From Carposina sasakii (lineage: Eukaryota > Arthropoda > Insecta > Lepidoptera > Carposinidae): 64,000 nucleotides of DNA. This document shows positions 11,154 to 22,111 of this stretch, piece after piece. Positions within the stretch are counted from its first letter, which is position 1, and the number at the start of each line of letters is the position of its first letter. The notes beneath the pieces were generated by a model. That model ran no database searches, was not told where the DNA came from, and saw only the letters and a list, made by a program, of their open reading frames with translations. The DNA lies in the NCBI GenBank assembly GCA_014607495.2, contig CP053149.1, forward strand, positions 11,854,120-11,918,119. Reading direction: 5' to 3'. Made by a program: the position numbers and the translations under genes.

Positions 11154-12770
11154 GTATTTCAATCACTGATTTTGTTATTTGTTACAATTTTTTTTGTCTT
11201 GTAGTCCAAACAACATAGTCATTTATATAAAATGGTTTTAAAGTAACTAAGTTTTAGTTTCTTCTGATAATGCGTTAAACTGAGCAAGTCACAATACAGC
11301 TATACTAGGCCATAGCACAGACAATATCGGCCGTATATACAGTGAACGCACCGATCTCCATCGGGGGTGGATAGGCGAGGGTAGGTCGCCAATAACTCGC
11401 TCCATTGTTTGTCGGCGGCTGACTTAATAAGTTCTCCGAATTTATTATGATTTGTGGGCTCCCTCGTCGTCTTATTACGCGCATTTAGGCATACATGGCC
11501 CTGATAGTGCCTATATTACTGAATAATACGTTCGAAGGGATCGTGTTTTTGTACTAGAAGTGCATACTTGAAGAGGTATTTGAGATAACTCTGTGAAATA
11601 TATCCCTGAACTGAACTAAAGATAGAGGTATAGATTATGATCATTATATGAAATTACAATTTGAAAGGTTGTTTCTAACAAATGAATATCATATAAGTGA
11701 TCTGATTTAAACACAAATATATCGATTTACCTATGTATCGATATAAGAAGTGCCTTCATTTAGTTATAAGTAAATTTCATCAACATGTTGTAGTCTAAAC
11801 TAATTTTCTATAGCAATGTGGGTTAAGTCCATATGATGAAGGTATGATAACATGTCAATGTTTATATTTTTGCCATGTCTAAAATATCTCATCGTCAATC
11901 ATACAGCATAAACTAGTTTTAGCAAGATTTCGTCATATTTTCAGTAAATTTAATGATGTTCTTTAATTTAGGGCGACAGTGTTTAATGGTTTGTTAAGAT
12001 TTGTTTGGACGAATCATTTCATGTTTAATCTGAGGGCTTGTTTAAATTCGTTTCAGGGACTTTATGAAAATGCGCGTGATTTGTAATACTGAAAACTCGA
12101 ATTTGTAGCGTTAACGTAATAAGCAGAGATCTTATCAGTTTACTCGATTGTCGATAATTTTATACGATTAATTTCAGTTGCTGGGTTTATTTATAAAGTT
12201 ACAACTTTTACAATAGTAACTAAGCAGTGGATTACGATCTACTTTAGCGTTTAACATTTCCAGTAGATTATCTGGCTGGTTCTTCATTTTCGTTTAAAGC
12301 AACATTTAATTAGCTGTAGTGAAGTGGGATGAGCGGAATAAATACCTTGTTCTGTTCATCCCACCTCTGCTATCGCAGTTGATATTTTAAAGTAATCAAC
12401 AATTACTCCGTTGTCCCGGGTAAATGAAGATAATTCTGGCTCTACGGAGGGGAATCCTCCTAATTGAATTCAACAACGGAACGCTGCAAACTCTTTCTCT
12501 AAATCAAAATAAGTCTCTACGTTTTAATTACATTACTCCACGGAGATAAGTTGGAACTGTACCTATATAGTTGATAAGTTTAGTGCCCGAAGGAAACTGG
12601 TTTCTTAAGTTTTTAGCTAATTATCTTTATGTTTTCCGCATTTAATGTATTTTTAAACAGCACCTACATTCGTTAAACAAAAAAATTTTAACTAATATTT
12701 TATTTTACTCCGCCTACCAAAAAAAAAATGTTATTATGAAAACATCACTACTATCTATTCGGTGTCTCAA
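11154..12770. other. Probable intron with GC-richer islands
   Basis: AT-rich DNA interrupted by two islands. The one at 11280-11500 contains GC-rich text around CATCGGGGGTGGATAGGCG. The one at 12340-12560 includes GGAGGGGAATCCTCC at 12446-12460, an inverted repeat that overlaps a kappaB-like GGGGAATCCT. No repeat family covers them, so they may be regulatory; this is inference. Confidence 0.35.
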
Positions 12771-12810
12771 CTCTCTACATAAAAATCTCACTGGTCTATT
12801 TCGGCTGTGT

Positions 12811-13020
12811 TTCCGAAATAAAGTAGCCAAAACTGCCCGACCGTATAGAAGACCCCATAGCCACGCGTATCATTGCGGTGACACATGTAAATGATCTGTG
12901 ACAAGTTGCTAGTTCATCGCCTCAGGGAACGCTGGAGTTCCTTAGTCGACTCTTACAACAAGCACGAAAGGAGCAGCAGATGTATTCGAGTGAAGCCCCG
13001 CATCAACACGGGAAACACTA
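12811..13020 (+). repeat. Repeat family C copy
   Basis: Shares the phrases GACAAGTTGCTAG, CCTTAGTCGACTCTTAC and GAAGCCCCGCATC with copies at 25140/27806, 29128, 36776 and 47980. About 200 bp; class undetermined. The 137-codon frame beginning at 12891 starts inside this repeat and is not likely to be a gene. Confidence 0.7.
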
Positions 13021-13039
13021 ACCTGACTAGACAAAACTC

Positions 13040-13450
13040 GCTAACAAACAATGAAAAGGCAAAACCTAGTATCAAAAACAAAAAGTATAGTGATTTACAC
13101 TCGAAGCGTCCATTATCTCTCGATATCTATCGATTACCCAGTAAAGGCATACGTCCAGAGTGGCAATACCGAGCCGAATCCCATCGCTCCCGGACAATGC
13201 CATGCACTTCATCTCCACTGTTTTCCGCACTATGCAATTTCCCCGCTCCGCGCAGAAATTGCTTTCCTGTATATAAAAAAAAAGTTGCATGCAAATTTTT
13301 GTAAAGTCATTCGGAGGCGTGCGTTTGTATTTCTCGGGCTCGGTAAGGAACGGTTGTTGTCGAATTCCTTTATTTTGTCGGGATATTGCGCGTCGGCTGC
13401 AGCCGTGGGACCTGTTTACTCCACGCCATGCCTAGCAATCGAATGTCCTA
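13040..13450. other. GC-richer unique island, possible regulatory DNA
   Basis: This block follows the family-C repeat and contains CGATATCTATCGAT, TGTATATAAAAAA and GGGATATTGCGCG. Overlapping plus-strand frames (to 13304 and 13476) have no protein motif. It may be a conserved non-coding element or a promoter-like sequence, judged from composition only. Confidence 0.3.
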
Positions 13451-14270
13451 GGATGCTCTTATTAAATACTGAATAGGATTCTTTATTTTAATAAAGGAAA
13501 CGATTGCGCATTAAAATATACGCATTTAAAATGTACTTTAAGATTATTTTATTATACACACAAGACACGAAAAGTAAGATCAACTTCATTTGTCAGTATA
13601 TTGTCTGAGGAAGAAGAACGAGGAGGTCTTCTTTTTTAATTTACATTCATTTTTTTATTGTAAAACGCACTTACCTATACAACGTTTAAAATATCCTACA
13701 CAAATATTCCGATGGATATTAGGTACTTAACAGAAACAAAAATCCTATAGTAAAATTACAGCTGTTGATTTCACAAGCTATATGTTACCAAGCTGTTAAT
13801 TTATAATTCCTGATTCCATTAATTCATGATCCGTGTTTTGAACAAAAACAATGTCGCAAAAAATTGGTCCCATGGTCACGGCTAAAATTTAATTTTCACC
13901 AATTTTTAAAACACCTTTCGAAGGGTCGTGAAAAAAGTGAATAAAATGGCGAAAAAATACAAAAAACGGGTAAAACGTTTTCCTTTTTTACTACATACCT
14001 ACCTTTATGTAAAATAATTAAATATGGGATAGATAATACTTTGATAACTTTTTACTAAGTAATATTACATTGAAATCTCAATTCACTAATGTAATTTTAA
14101 TAGTTGTAATTTGATTTTACAGTCGGTAGGTATCTCAAGGTTAGAACTAACAACCTTCGCTCTTATCGTAAAAATCTACTTTCATATTTCTATTTATCTA
14201 TTTGGTTCATGTAGGTAGGTACTATTCTGTTTATTTATTGGGGAATTTATTTATTTACGGTAATCAAGTA
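13451..14270. other. AT-rich probable intron sequence
   Basis: No coding or repeat feature was supported. It leads into the pyrimidine tract of the exon candidate at 14516. Confidence 0.35.
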
Positions 14271-14331
14271 TCATTTCTGCCTACCCCTCCGGGAAAGAGG
14301 CATGATTTTTATGTATGTATGTATATGTATG
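14271..14331 (+). repeat. Repeat family D, diverged 3' end
   Basis: CTGCCTACCCCTCCGGGAAA, a GGCATGAT word and a TATGTATGTATG tail resemble the end of family D. Diverged and very short. Confidence 0.55.
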
Positions 14332-14515
14332 TCTTATTTCAAGTACATGCTCATATTAAATCTGTCTCTAATATCCCGTCAAAAACGTTAGAACCAAAAA
14401 TATTCATCTTTAAACCTAAGAAACTCGACTATTTTGTTGTAATATTCTGAAACTTTTCTTTCTCTATAGGTATATCCGCTATTCTTATCTTTAACTTAGT
14501 TTTTTTTGTTCGCAG

Positions 14516-14560
14516 ATTACCTCAGCACCCGACGCCCAGTCCGGGGATAATTTGCGAAAG
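14516..14560 (+). CDS. 45-base internal exon candidate (15 codons)
   Basis: This is the best host exon in the window. The upstream sequence TTTAACTTAG then TTTTTTTTGTTCGCAG supplies a branch-like site, pyrimidine tract and acceptor. The downstream AAG|GTAAGTCC at 14560/14561 is a consensus donor. The 45 bases between are GC-richer than both flanks and divisible by three. In frame 0 they read ITSAPDAQSGDNLRK; frame 1 is also open (LPQHPTPSPGIICE), while frame 2 has a stop. The 0 frame would join a possible MPVK start exon ending at 11153. It does not belong to any repeat family seen here. A microexon bounded by introns of several kilobases fits a neural or developmental gene, but the peptide is too short for me to name the protein. 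Confidence 0.6.
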
Positions 14561-15315
14561 GTAAGTCCTCATAAGCACCTATTTGTATGCACGACCCTAA
14601 CAACTGTTCTTACTGAAAATACGCTCATTTCGCTCGGGGATCGCCCTGATCGAAAATTTAGATAAGATTAAAAGTTCAAGAATACTTGCGATTTCGAGGC
14701 GCACTATGTTTTCTTAAACTTTTTGTAAATTTTTTAGTAAAAGACATCTATCTTACTGCAATATGACACCCTGACTCAACGCAAGGTATACCATATAACA
14801 TTTTTAACCTTTGTTAGATACAAAAAAAAACTCCATAATAATAACATTTGGTGCCGATAATTCCCATATTAATATCTTTCAGCAAGTAAATATTAGTAAG
14901 CCGCGACTCCTTGTGGATTCCGTGCTGATTCACGCTACGTAAATAGGGTTTCTATTTCGGGATGTCCTTCGCACGATTACGAAGCACACGTTAACACGGC
15001 TCGAAATCACCTATAGCTATCAGCCACTCAAATTTAACCTGAATTGCTTTTCTGTATTATGTTTACTTTGATACGATTGAAATGATGTTGGTACATTAGC
15101 GTATCTCTGTTGAAGCCAAATTGTAGAGTACTTATTATGAATAGGTAAGTACAGTCTTTTGACAAGGTCATTAAAATTTGGTTTGGTAAGATTCTAGCAG
15201 TGAAGCATTGAATAATTTGTTTCATTTCTACTATGTTCATGTGCAAGCAGACAAGAGATTTGTAAAACAATTTTGTGTTTGAGTACCTAGCATTGATGTA
15301 AAACTGAGTGTAAAA
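14561..15315. other. Probable intron sequence
   Basis: AT-rich DNA downstream of the donor. A GC-richer patch at 14890-15010 is unassigned. Confidence 0.35.
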
Positions 15316-15320
15316 CTTAT

Positions 15321-15632
15321 ACCATAGAGGAATAAGATGACATAGAGTGCTAATGTCATACTAACTGTTTCGATCATAGAAATGTATACAAAATCCCTGG
15401 TTTCGATGCACCATTAGACTTTCCGGTATCTCACAATTCCAGTCCTTGACACTTAGATTATATTAGTGTAATGTATAGTAATGTACTACATTACTAATAT
15501 GTTGTAACGTATTGTAATGTATAGTGTCAAGGACTGGAATTTTGAGGCACCGAAAAGTCTAATGGTGCATCGAAACTCTTAGTATAACATAAGCACTCTA
15601 TGTCTACATCTTATTCCTCTATGCCTATACTT
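15321..15632. mobile_element. Foldback MITE (long inverted repeat)
   Basis: The two halves are inverted copies of each other. CATAGAGGAATAAGATG near 15325 pairs with CATCTTATTCCTCTATG near 15607, and inner blocks such as GATGCACCATTAGACTTT and CCAGTCCTTGACAC also pair. The left arm has about 35 extra bases near 15370-15405. The RNA or single strand would fold into a hairpin of roughly 300 bases. There is no coding capacity. Confidence 0.8.
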
Positions 15633-15644
15633 AGTATCTTTATA

Positions 15645-15715
15645 ACTACCCACGGGCAGATATGTGGTGGTGCTAAGTGCCATTCTACTCTGCTGACACC
15701 ACACGACACATAAAG
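15645..15715 (-). repeat. SINE family R, 5' fragment, minus
   Basis: The complement reads GTGTGGTGTCAGCAGAGTAG, then CACCACCACATATCTGCCCG and TGGGTA, matching the head of the copy at 50554. Only the head remains. Confidence 0.55.
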
Positions 15716-17433
15716 TAGCTACAACGTCTTAATTTTACAAAATTTGGTTTTACAAAGTGCTATTGTAACTAAGTTTTTTTTTGTATAACCATTTAAAAGA
15801 TAAATAAATTAAAAAAAAAAAATTAACAATGTTTGTCATTCAGTAGAGTAAATAAATAAACTTATAGAAAGAATCAACTTTTGATTCTCAGTTAACATCA
15901 AGTGTAAATTTTTTATCATTCAATACTCAGTAAAACCATCACTTAAAAACTCAGACCTGACCTAAAATGAAATAACTTTACAAACTAACAGAATACAGAT
16001 TGTTTTCCAAGGTGTAACTAAAACAAGCCACTGTACTACAAATAGCGGTACAAAAGCGTTATTAGGTGGTGAAATTGAATTATCTCACGCAATATAGTAC
16101 AATATTGTGACTGTTGCGAGTAAATTGCCAGAAAGAATAAATCCATTCTCGCGATTCGGCTGCATGGAAATTGCAACAGCGGCCAGTAGGAGCCAGTAGA
16201 GCGCGCAATTATAACGAGAACGTATAAATCAGAATGAGTTGTGGCGTGTTATTAGGGCTATCCTGCACAAAATAGGAAGACGGAACCGGCTCGATGGGAA
16301 TCGTAAACCTCGACGAAATGCGCGCGTTTTTAAGATTGAAAATTTAAATTGAGATCGCGGAGTTTTATTATTTTTTAGGTAAACGCATTAGAGTAAGGGC
16401 TGTGTTTGAAATTCAATATCTTGTAGAAGTTTGGTGATTATCTAAAATTATATTAAGAATAATGTATGTATTTAGCACTAATAAGCTAATAATGTTCTTT
16501 TTGGTATTACAATATTCTGAAGTTGTGTATGTACCTATATTGTATAGATTGTTAGTAGGTATATTCTATATTCGTCTCTAAATTATTTGAGTTTCAGCAA
16601 CTAATTATTTATGCCACTGTTAATTAGCTATCGAATAATTCTTAAAGCAAACTATATATCATAAAAAAATCCATCACGTCCTTAAAATCACAAATCTAAT
16701 CTGGTTTAACACAACCTAAAGACCACCCTCTATACCCATACAATCAATCGTCAACTTTTATTTGACTTGTGCGCGAATAAAAAACAAGCAAACAAACGTT
16801 GAGATCCAAGTTTGAAGGTGAGCCGACGACCGTCGCCCTAATAGAGAAGAAAAATACGTTAATGTACCCTCAGATCCTGAAGACAAATAAACCGTAGCGG
16901 ACACGGACGAAATAAAAGCGGGAGGCAACGAGATAAATAACAATGATCTTGCGGAACCAGACTGGGTCACAGTGTAGGAGAGTTGCCAATGCATAGAGCG
17001 GGTTTTGTCTGAGTTAAAACTAAAAAGAGCAAATGTTCCTCTAGTTTATACGCATGGGAGAGAAGTGTTATTTGTTAATCTTGTTTTATTCTACGCTCTA
17101 TAGTTTTCAAATAAATATATAGTAAGTAATGGAAAGTAAACTATTCACGTAAGGCATAGATTTTAAATTTCATAATCCGTGAAGTCTATTCATATTCTAT
17201 TGCGCAATGATTCGCGACAGTCGCGGTTCAGAAAACAAAGTGACATCACGGTAATGTAATATCTGTAATACGTGAAACAAGTAAGTTCATACATCCCGGA
17301 TTCTAGAAAAGAACGAATGTAGTTCTGGTTTACTTAAGCTTATACACATTAAAAATATGGAATGTGGAAATAAAGGGAACTGGATTGCCGTTTAATTATT
17401 TTCAAAAACTATAAAAAGCATTTCTACCTTTCT
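15716..17433. other. Unassigned; GC-richer islands at 16060-16340 and 16750-17010
   Basis: The two islands contain no repeat family copies and no recognisable protein. The first holds CGCGCAATTATAACGAG and CGAAATGCGCGCG; the second has a 78-codon minus-strand frame without motifs. They could be regulatory elements of the surrounding locus. The rest is AT-rich. Confidence 0.3.
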
Positions 17434-17575
17434 TGGGGACGCCCACGACTTCGTCTATATAAGTTACACAATATAAGTGTTATTCTGATGTAACTATGTA
17501 CTGCCAAGTTTCATAAATATTGCTTCAGTAGTTTACAAACATCACAACATCCATGTACAATGTATATTATATGTA
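17434..17575 (-). mobile_element. Helitron fragment, minus
   Basis: GGACGCCCACGACTTCGTC at the left is the 3' hairpin of the lepidopteran Helitrons in minus orientation. The body and 5' end are largely degraded. Confidence 0.6.
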
Positions 17576-17576
17576 G

Positions 17577-17800
17577 AGATCCCCCCGGCTTTGCACAGGT
17601 GTAATGCCCTTTCACGTGGGCAGCCGCTATAGAAAAGTGTTGTTTTTAGACTTTTTCGGGGAATTTTTATATTTTTCTCTCCGTAAGAATCATCCTCGTA
17701 TATCAAGGAATATTCTTTAAAAAGAATTAGCGTAATCGGTTTAGCTGTTCTCGAGATTCGCGCTTACGTAGTAACACATTTAGCTATTCATTTTGATATA
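17577..17800 (-). mobile_element. Second Helitron-type fragment, minus
   Basis: CCCGGCTTTGCACAGGTG and the following TTTCACGTGGGCAGCCGCTA resemble the region just before the 3' end of the Helitron at 51408 (CCCGGCTTCGCACGGGT). The phrase AGCGTAATCGGTTTAGC downstream is typical of the Helitron body. Termini are not preserved. Confidence 0.5.
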
Positions 17801-18315
17801 ATAAATAGAATACTCGAAATTTTACAATTTTCATTCCCATATTTCTGAAAAATAGTTTGATTTAGTTGTAAATACTATGCATTCCTAGATTTGCCATCTA
17901 GTTTTCTTTTCATTGTATCCTGTATATCGAAGTAATTGTTTTTTTTATTTGGTACTACTCCTCTGTATTTTCTGCTCTATATAATGGAGACAAGGGTAAA
18001 GCTACGCCGCCCATGTCACACTACTTACAGTTTTTCTTCTTATTAGACGAGATTACGAACAATTTAAGGATTATATATTATAAATATTTTTAAGAAATGA
18101 AAAAAAAAATATCCCGAGTGAGAGGATTGTTTATTGAAATCTGCCGATAGTGATATTTTGCTTAATCTTATTGTCTTTATTTTGTACTCTACAAATTAAT
18201 AAAATATACTTGGTTCATAGGTACTATCGAGTGAATTTCTTTATAAATAGGTAACGTTTTATTTAACCGGTAAAAAGAATGGTAAAGAAACATAAATTCG
18301 TACAATAATTATTAT
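17801..18315. other. AT-rich sequence, nothing assigned
   Basis: No gene or repeat was supported. Confidence 0.35.
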
Positions 18316-19172
18316 AGTTTCTTCTATGCTGCTCTGAGAGTGAAAAAAAACTTATATAGTATTAAATTTTAAATTTTAAAAAACCCCGACCCAAAAAAAG
18401 TACGAAATCATTATCACAAAAGGTTTAAAATGCTAAACCCTATAAAAAGCAAAAAACCAGCTCAGAGATTCCAGATTTCCAGCATCAGGTCCTCGTCAAT
18501 TAGAAACATAAAGAGAACTAGTTAAGACAAATCCAACGAGCCCTAACTCGATAGGTTTACTAAAAGGCAGTCCAGGGTGACGTCTCCTACCTTCGAGCCC
18601 TAACAGCAGACCAGCTCAGTGGTTCCAGAAGACATTAGTGTTTCAAATGTCAGATCCCACATATGCTTGCAAGCAAACTGAGCGTGTAACATTCCTATCA
18701 CACCTAACAAACGACCTGATGACCTTGAAGACCTGAACCGATTTCCACCAAACATAGTTAAGAACACTGATTGATATACCTTTCCAAACAAAAAAAACCG
18801 CATTAAATTCGGATCATCCGTTTGGGAGCTACGATGCCACAGACAGACACATACACATTTACACACACAGAGAGAGAGAGAGAGACACGTCAAACTTATA
18901 ACACCCCGTCGTTTTTGCGTCGGGGGTTAAAAACTACAGCTGCTTCCGGGTATACTGTACAAGTCAGTAGAAGTACAAGTACAAGAGGGTCTTGGTGTTT
19001 TGTAGGCGATGGGCCGACCTGTCACTACTAACCGAACTTGTACATCTCAACTATACCCTCAAAATTGGTCAGAAGTGGCACCATGTGGTTCTATCGGCCC
19101 TTGATGCTCTGCCCCCTCTTACCCCGTAAGGGATAAAGGCGTGATTATTTGTATATATATATATATGATTGT
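18316..19172 (+). repeat. Repeat family D, long copy split by another element
   Basis: The left part, 18316-18370 (TTCTATGCTGCTCTGAGAGT...), and right part, 18931-19172 (CTACAGCTGCTTCCGGG ... AAGGGATAAAGGCGTGATTA then a TA-rich tail), together match the uninterrupted copy at 49558-49830. The break contains the element at 18380-18926. Family D therefore predates that insertion. Class is uncertain; the constant 3' end and ATGT-like tail suggest a retroposon. Confidence 0.8.
18376..18930. mobile_element. TTAA-flanked MITE with CCCCGAC inverted ends
   Basis: The left boundary is TTAA followed by AAAACCCCGACCCAAAAAAA; the right boundary is the inverse GTTTTTGCGTCGGGGG followed by TTAA. A TTAA target duplication with inverted ends is the piggyBac-type signature, so a non-autonomous piggyBac-like element is possible. 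It contains a (GA)n run at 18869-18884 and no coding frame. Comparison with 49558 shows precisely what was interrupted. Confidence 0.65.
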
Positions 19173-19544
19173 ATGTATATATATTATGATAGTTCATCTA
19201 GTATTTTTCGAGGACGTCATAAGTAACGTAGGCAAATTTATCTCCGTATTCCCATGAGAAATGAATAAAACAGTAGGTATACTTTCAGGTGATGTAGAAA
19301 TTTATCGTGCAGTATGTAGTCTAGATTTAAATAAATTAGCTGTATTATCGCCACAAGTTGTTTTACAAATAAGATATATTTTTTTTATAATACAACAGAT
19401 AGTCTTTTATTGTTTATAATTATTCAAAGTAAATAATAATTATTCACAGTTTATGAAAACAACACTTTAATTATATTTAACATAATTAATTGTAATTGTT
19501 ATTTCAGATACAAATTGATTATTTTAAATTAATACAACATAAAT
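19173..19544. other. AT-rich sequence, nothing assigned
   Basis: A TA-rich run follows the family-D tail. Nothing else was supported. Confidence 0.35.
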
Positions 19545-19642
19545 ATATAATATAATCACGCCTTTATCCCTTACGGGGTATGCAGAGCACCAAGGGCCAA
19601 TAGAACCACATGATGCCACTTCTGACCAATTTTGAGGGTATA
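19545..19642 (-). repeat. Repeat family D, 3' end, minus
   Basis: The complement of the family-D end, including CTTACGGGGTATGCAGAGCA and the upstream CCACTTCTGACCAATTTTGA. 5'-truncated. Confidence 0.75.
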
Positions 19643-20130
19643 CGAGAATTAATACAATCTCATTCGAATGACGTTTTGTTGTAATTATACAATACAAAGT
19701 TAACCCTAAAACTAAATAATGGGTATAGCCGACAGAGAGCGCGAAGCGAAATAATACCCAACGTTTGTAAGTCGAAAATTTTCCCTAATAGGGTTGTCCA
19801 CAATGTTACGAGTATTGAAAGTACCTAATTTAAGTTAATTCAAATTAACTAAGTAACTCAATTTATTTTTAGATGTAGTTATATAGATAAATATATAGGC
19901 AAAGAAGTAGTACATTTTTAATGCAAGTAGATTCTTATGGCAGAATCTTAAACTAAAATTAGGAAATCAAAAAATATAATTAACAAATAATATTAAATGT
20001 TAAAGCTGTTGCAAATCTTCCATAATATGCTTCATGTAATTATTCTTTCCAGAACCCGGTATTTTAGCCTACAAGATACAGGTATATCTTTAGGAACTTA
20101 TATCACAAAATTGTATTTTTGCATTTTTAA
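19643..20130. other. AT-rich sequence, nothing assigned
   Basis: No gene or repeat was supported. Confidence 0.35.
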
Positions 20131-20216
20131 AGTGGCACCATGTGGTTCTATCGGCCCTTGGTGCTCTGCCTACTCCCCTACTCCGTAAGGGATAAAGGCG
20201 TGATTATATGTATGTA
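20131..20216 (+). repeat. Repeat family D, 3' end
   Basis: AGTGGCACCATGTGGTTCTA through AAGGGATAAAGGCGTGATTA and an ATGTATGTAT tail; 5'-truncated like the copies at 10269 and 19545. Confidence 0.75.
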
Positions 20217-20639
20217 TTTTTGCGCGTTCGTCAAGTTAAGTGACAAATTCCAACCGTTATTGATTGAGTGTTGGCGCCCACAAACGTAGATGCCAAACAA
20301 TAATACATTATATAAGAACCCGTGTAGGATACGAATGAATTAACTTCTATCTTCTGCCAGCCCTGAATTTGAACGAAACGGATTCCGTAGAATCTTTTTG
20401 TCTACGTCAAGCTGGCGGCTCGTCATAATCTTCTTCCCAAAACAATGTCTGTTTTAATTAAAATACTTTGAAATAATAAAAGTTCGAATAAAAGAGAGTT
20501 GGATCTCGTAATTGTGAGCGGTTATCGCTACGACTGGCTTCTGCGTTTTATTACAAATTTCGATGCTTATATTTTTATTATTAAATGATTGGTGTAAATA
20601 TTAAATTCACCTCCTTTTTTGTTTGGTAGCGGTTTCATT
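20217..20639. other. Unassigned; GC-richer patch 20240-20440
   Basis: The patch includes CAAGCTGGCGGCTCGTCATAA and AACAATGTCTG. No repeat identity; possible regulatory DNA. Confidence 0.25.
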
Positions 20640-20746
20640 TTTGGGGTGCGAACATAGAAAGTAACATATAATTAGACAATCGACAAACAAGTGTTAATGC
20701 TTTCATGTCGAATAAATGATTTTGAATTTGAATTTGAATTTGAATA
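20640..20746 (+). repeat. Retroposon tail with (GAATTT)n
   Basis: AATAAATGATTTTGAATTTG followed by tandem GAATTT units is the 3' end typical of a LINE or retroposon whose tail is a short tandem repeat. The body is missing or unrecognised. Confidence 0.5.
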
Positions 20747-21395
20747 TGGTTAAGAATTAGGTACTTGAAATTTTAAAATAACTTTTGAAGTTTTTAAACC
20801 TTTAATGCTGTTCCTGTATTCTATAATATAGAAAAAAATATTAACCTATATAATGTGAAACTGAAATACTTTCTTTCTATTATTAGGTACAAGTAGGTAC
20901 CTACTTTAACATATGCCTACCACAACAAAAATGACCGCATACATGTCGTTATTGTCATTACTTTTCTACTTCAACTGGAATAATATTGTTTATAAACTCC
21001 ATATTGGTACATTTTATAATGATACCGTAAATGGAAAAAAAAGGAAATTTCTAATACAACACGCTTTTGTACAACCAAAGTGTATTTTCCAGTTATTAGG
21101 TTATATTTCTAGAAACTAATTAAACGTGAACATTTATTTATCAATTTCTTAGTTATACGAGTAAACCTTTGTTTAACACTTTAAAATTCTATATAAAAAG
21201 TTTATCGGTTCATGGAAGTTGTTTGAATCGGTACCGATTAGGTATTTATTTTCTATTAATTCTCTGCTTCTTTATATAGTGTCCCGAGTATCCACAATAG
21301 TTTATATTCACGGTACTAATGCTAGTATATATTATAACTCCGGTAATTATGCATATAAGTAACATAACTGTAACTGTAAAAGTTTTAACATGATT
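20747..21395. other. AT-rich sequence, nothing assigned
   Basis: A 68-codon plus-strand frame at 20913-21119 has no motif or splice support and is not called. Confidence 0.35.
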
Positions 21396-21614
21396 ATGAA
21401 TTCCTGCCGTATTTCGGCCAAGGCGACCAATCTCTACGGAGATTGGCCAGGTACGCAGGAGATATTATAGTGCACAAGTGTGTGCGCAAACACACATGCA
21501 CTCTCTATTCCGTTACTATCATAGTCCGATGGGACGGAAAGCCGACACGACCGGAGAGAGATGAGGCGCAGGACCAACGGTTTTACGTGCTTTCCGAGGC
21601 ACGAGCTAAGTGAA
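21396..21614 (+). repeat. Interspersed repeat, class unknown
   Basis: A GC-rich 215-bp block with ATCTCTACGGAGATTGGCCA, GTGCACAAGTGTGTGCGCAA and TTTACGTGCTTTCCGAGGCA. I associate this text with an interspersed repeat common in Lepidoptera. Only one copy is present here, so the call rests on recall. Confidence 0.5.
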
Positions 21615-21929
21615 AATTTTACAACATTAAAATCTGTAAAACTATTAACATAATATGTTAAGGAATAGTGTGTACTGAAGGAACTTTAATGTTATAAAAT
21701 AAATAATATGCCATACATTACCTGGACGACTTAGGTATTCTATACATTGCCTGGGTATTGTATACAATACCGGAATTATACAGATTGCCAAAGCATATAT
21801 ATAATTTTGGTGCAAGTTAAAGAATTTCAAGAGTATATTTATACAAGGGATTCATTTATAGTTATCTATACCTAGATATGTGGTGTAGGCAAAGTAGAGT
21901 ATAGATATCCATGCAATATGCTATAGCCT
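21615..21929. other. AT-rich sequence, nothing assigned
   Basis: No gene or repeat was supported. Confidence 0.35.
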
Positions 21930-22111
21930 TCTATACTAATATTGTAAACTTCAAAAAAATTACATACCGTAAAAATCATGTATTTATGATGCAATTGTTC
22001 CTCTTTTCTTGAGAAGTAATAGAGGAGCACTAGAAAAGAATTTCACAAATTTTTCACTGGATAAATGGGAATGCAAAAGTTTACGCGGACAAAGACGTGG
22101 GCATCCGTTAG
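21930..22111 (+). mobile_element. Diverged Helitron
   Basis: It begins TC-TATACTAATATTGTAAAC at 21930 and ends with ACGCGGACAAAGACGTGGGC and a TTAG in place of CTAG at 22108-22111. The middle differs from the 10595 type, so it is either another subfamily or an internal replacement. Confidence 0.65.

Noticed and set aside
12891..13304. 137-codon plus-strand frame
   Set aside because: Starts inside repeat family C and continues into unrelated sequence; no motif and no splice evidence.
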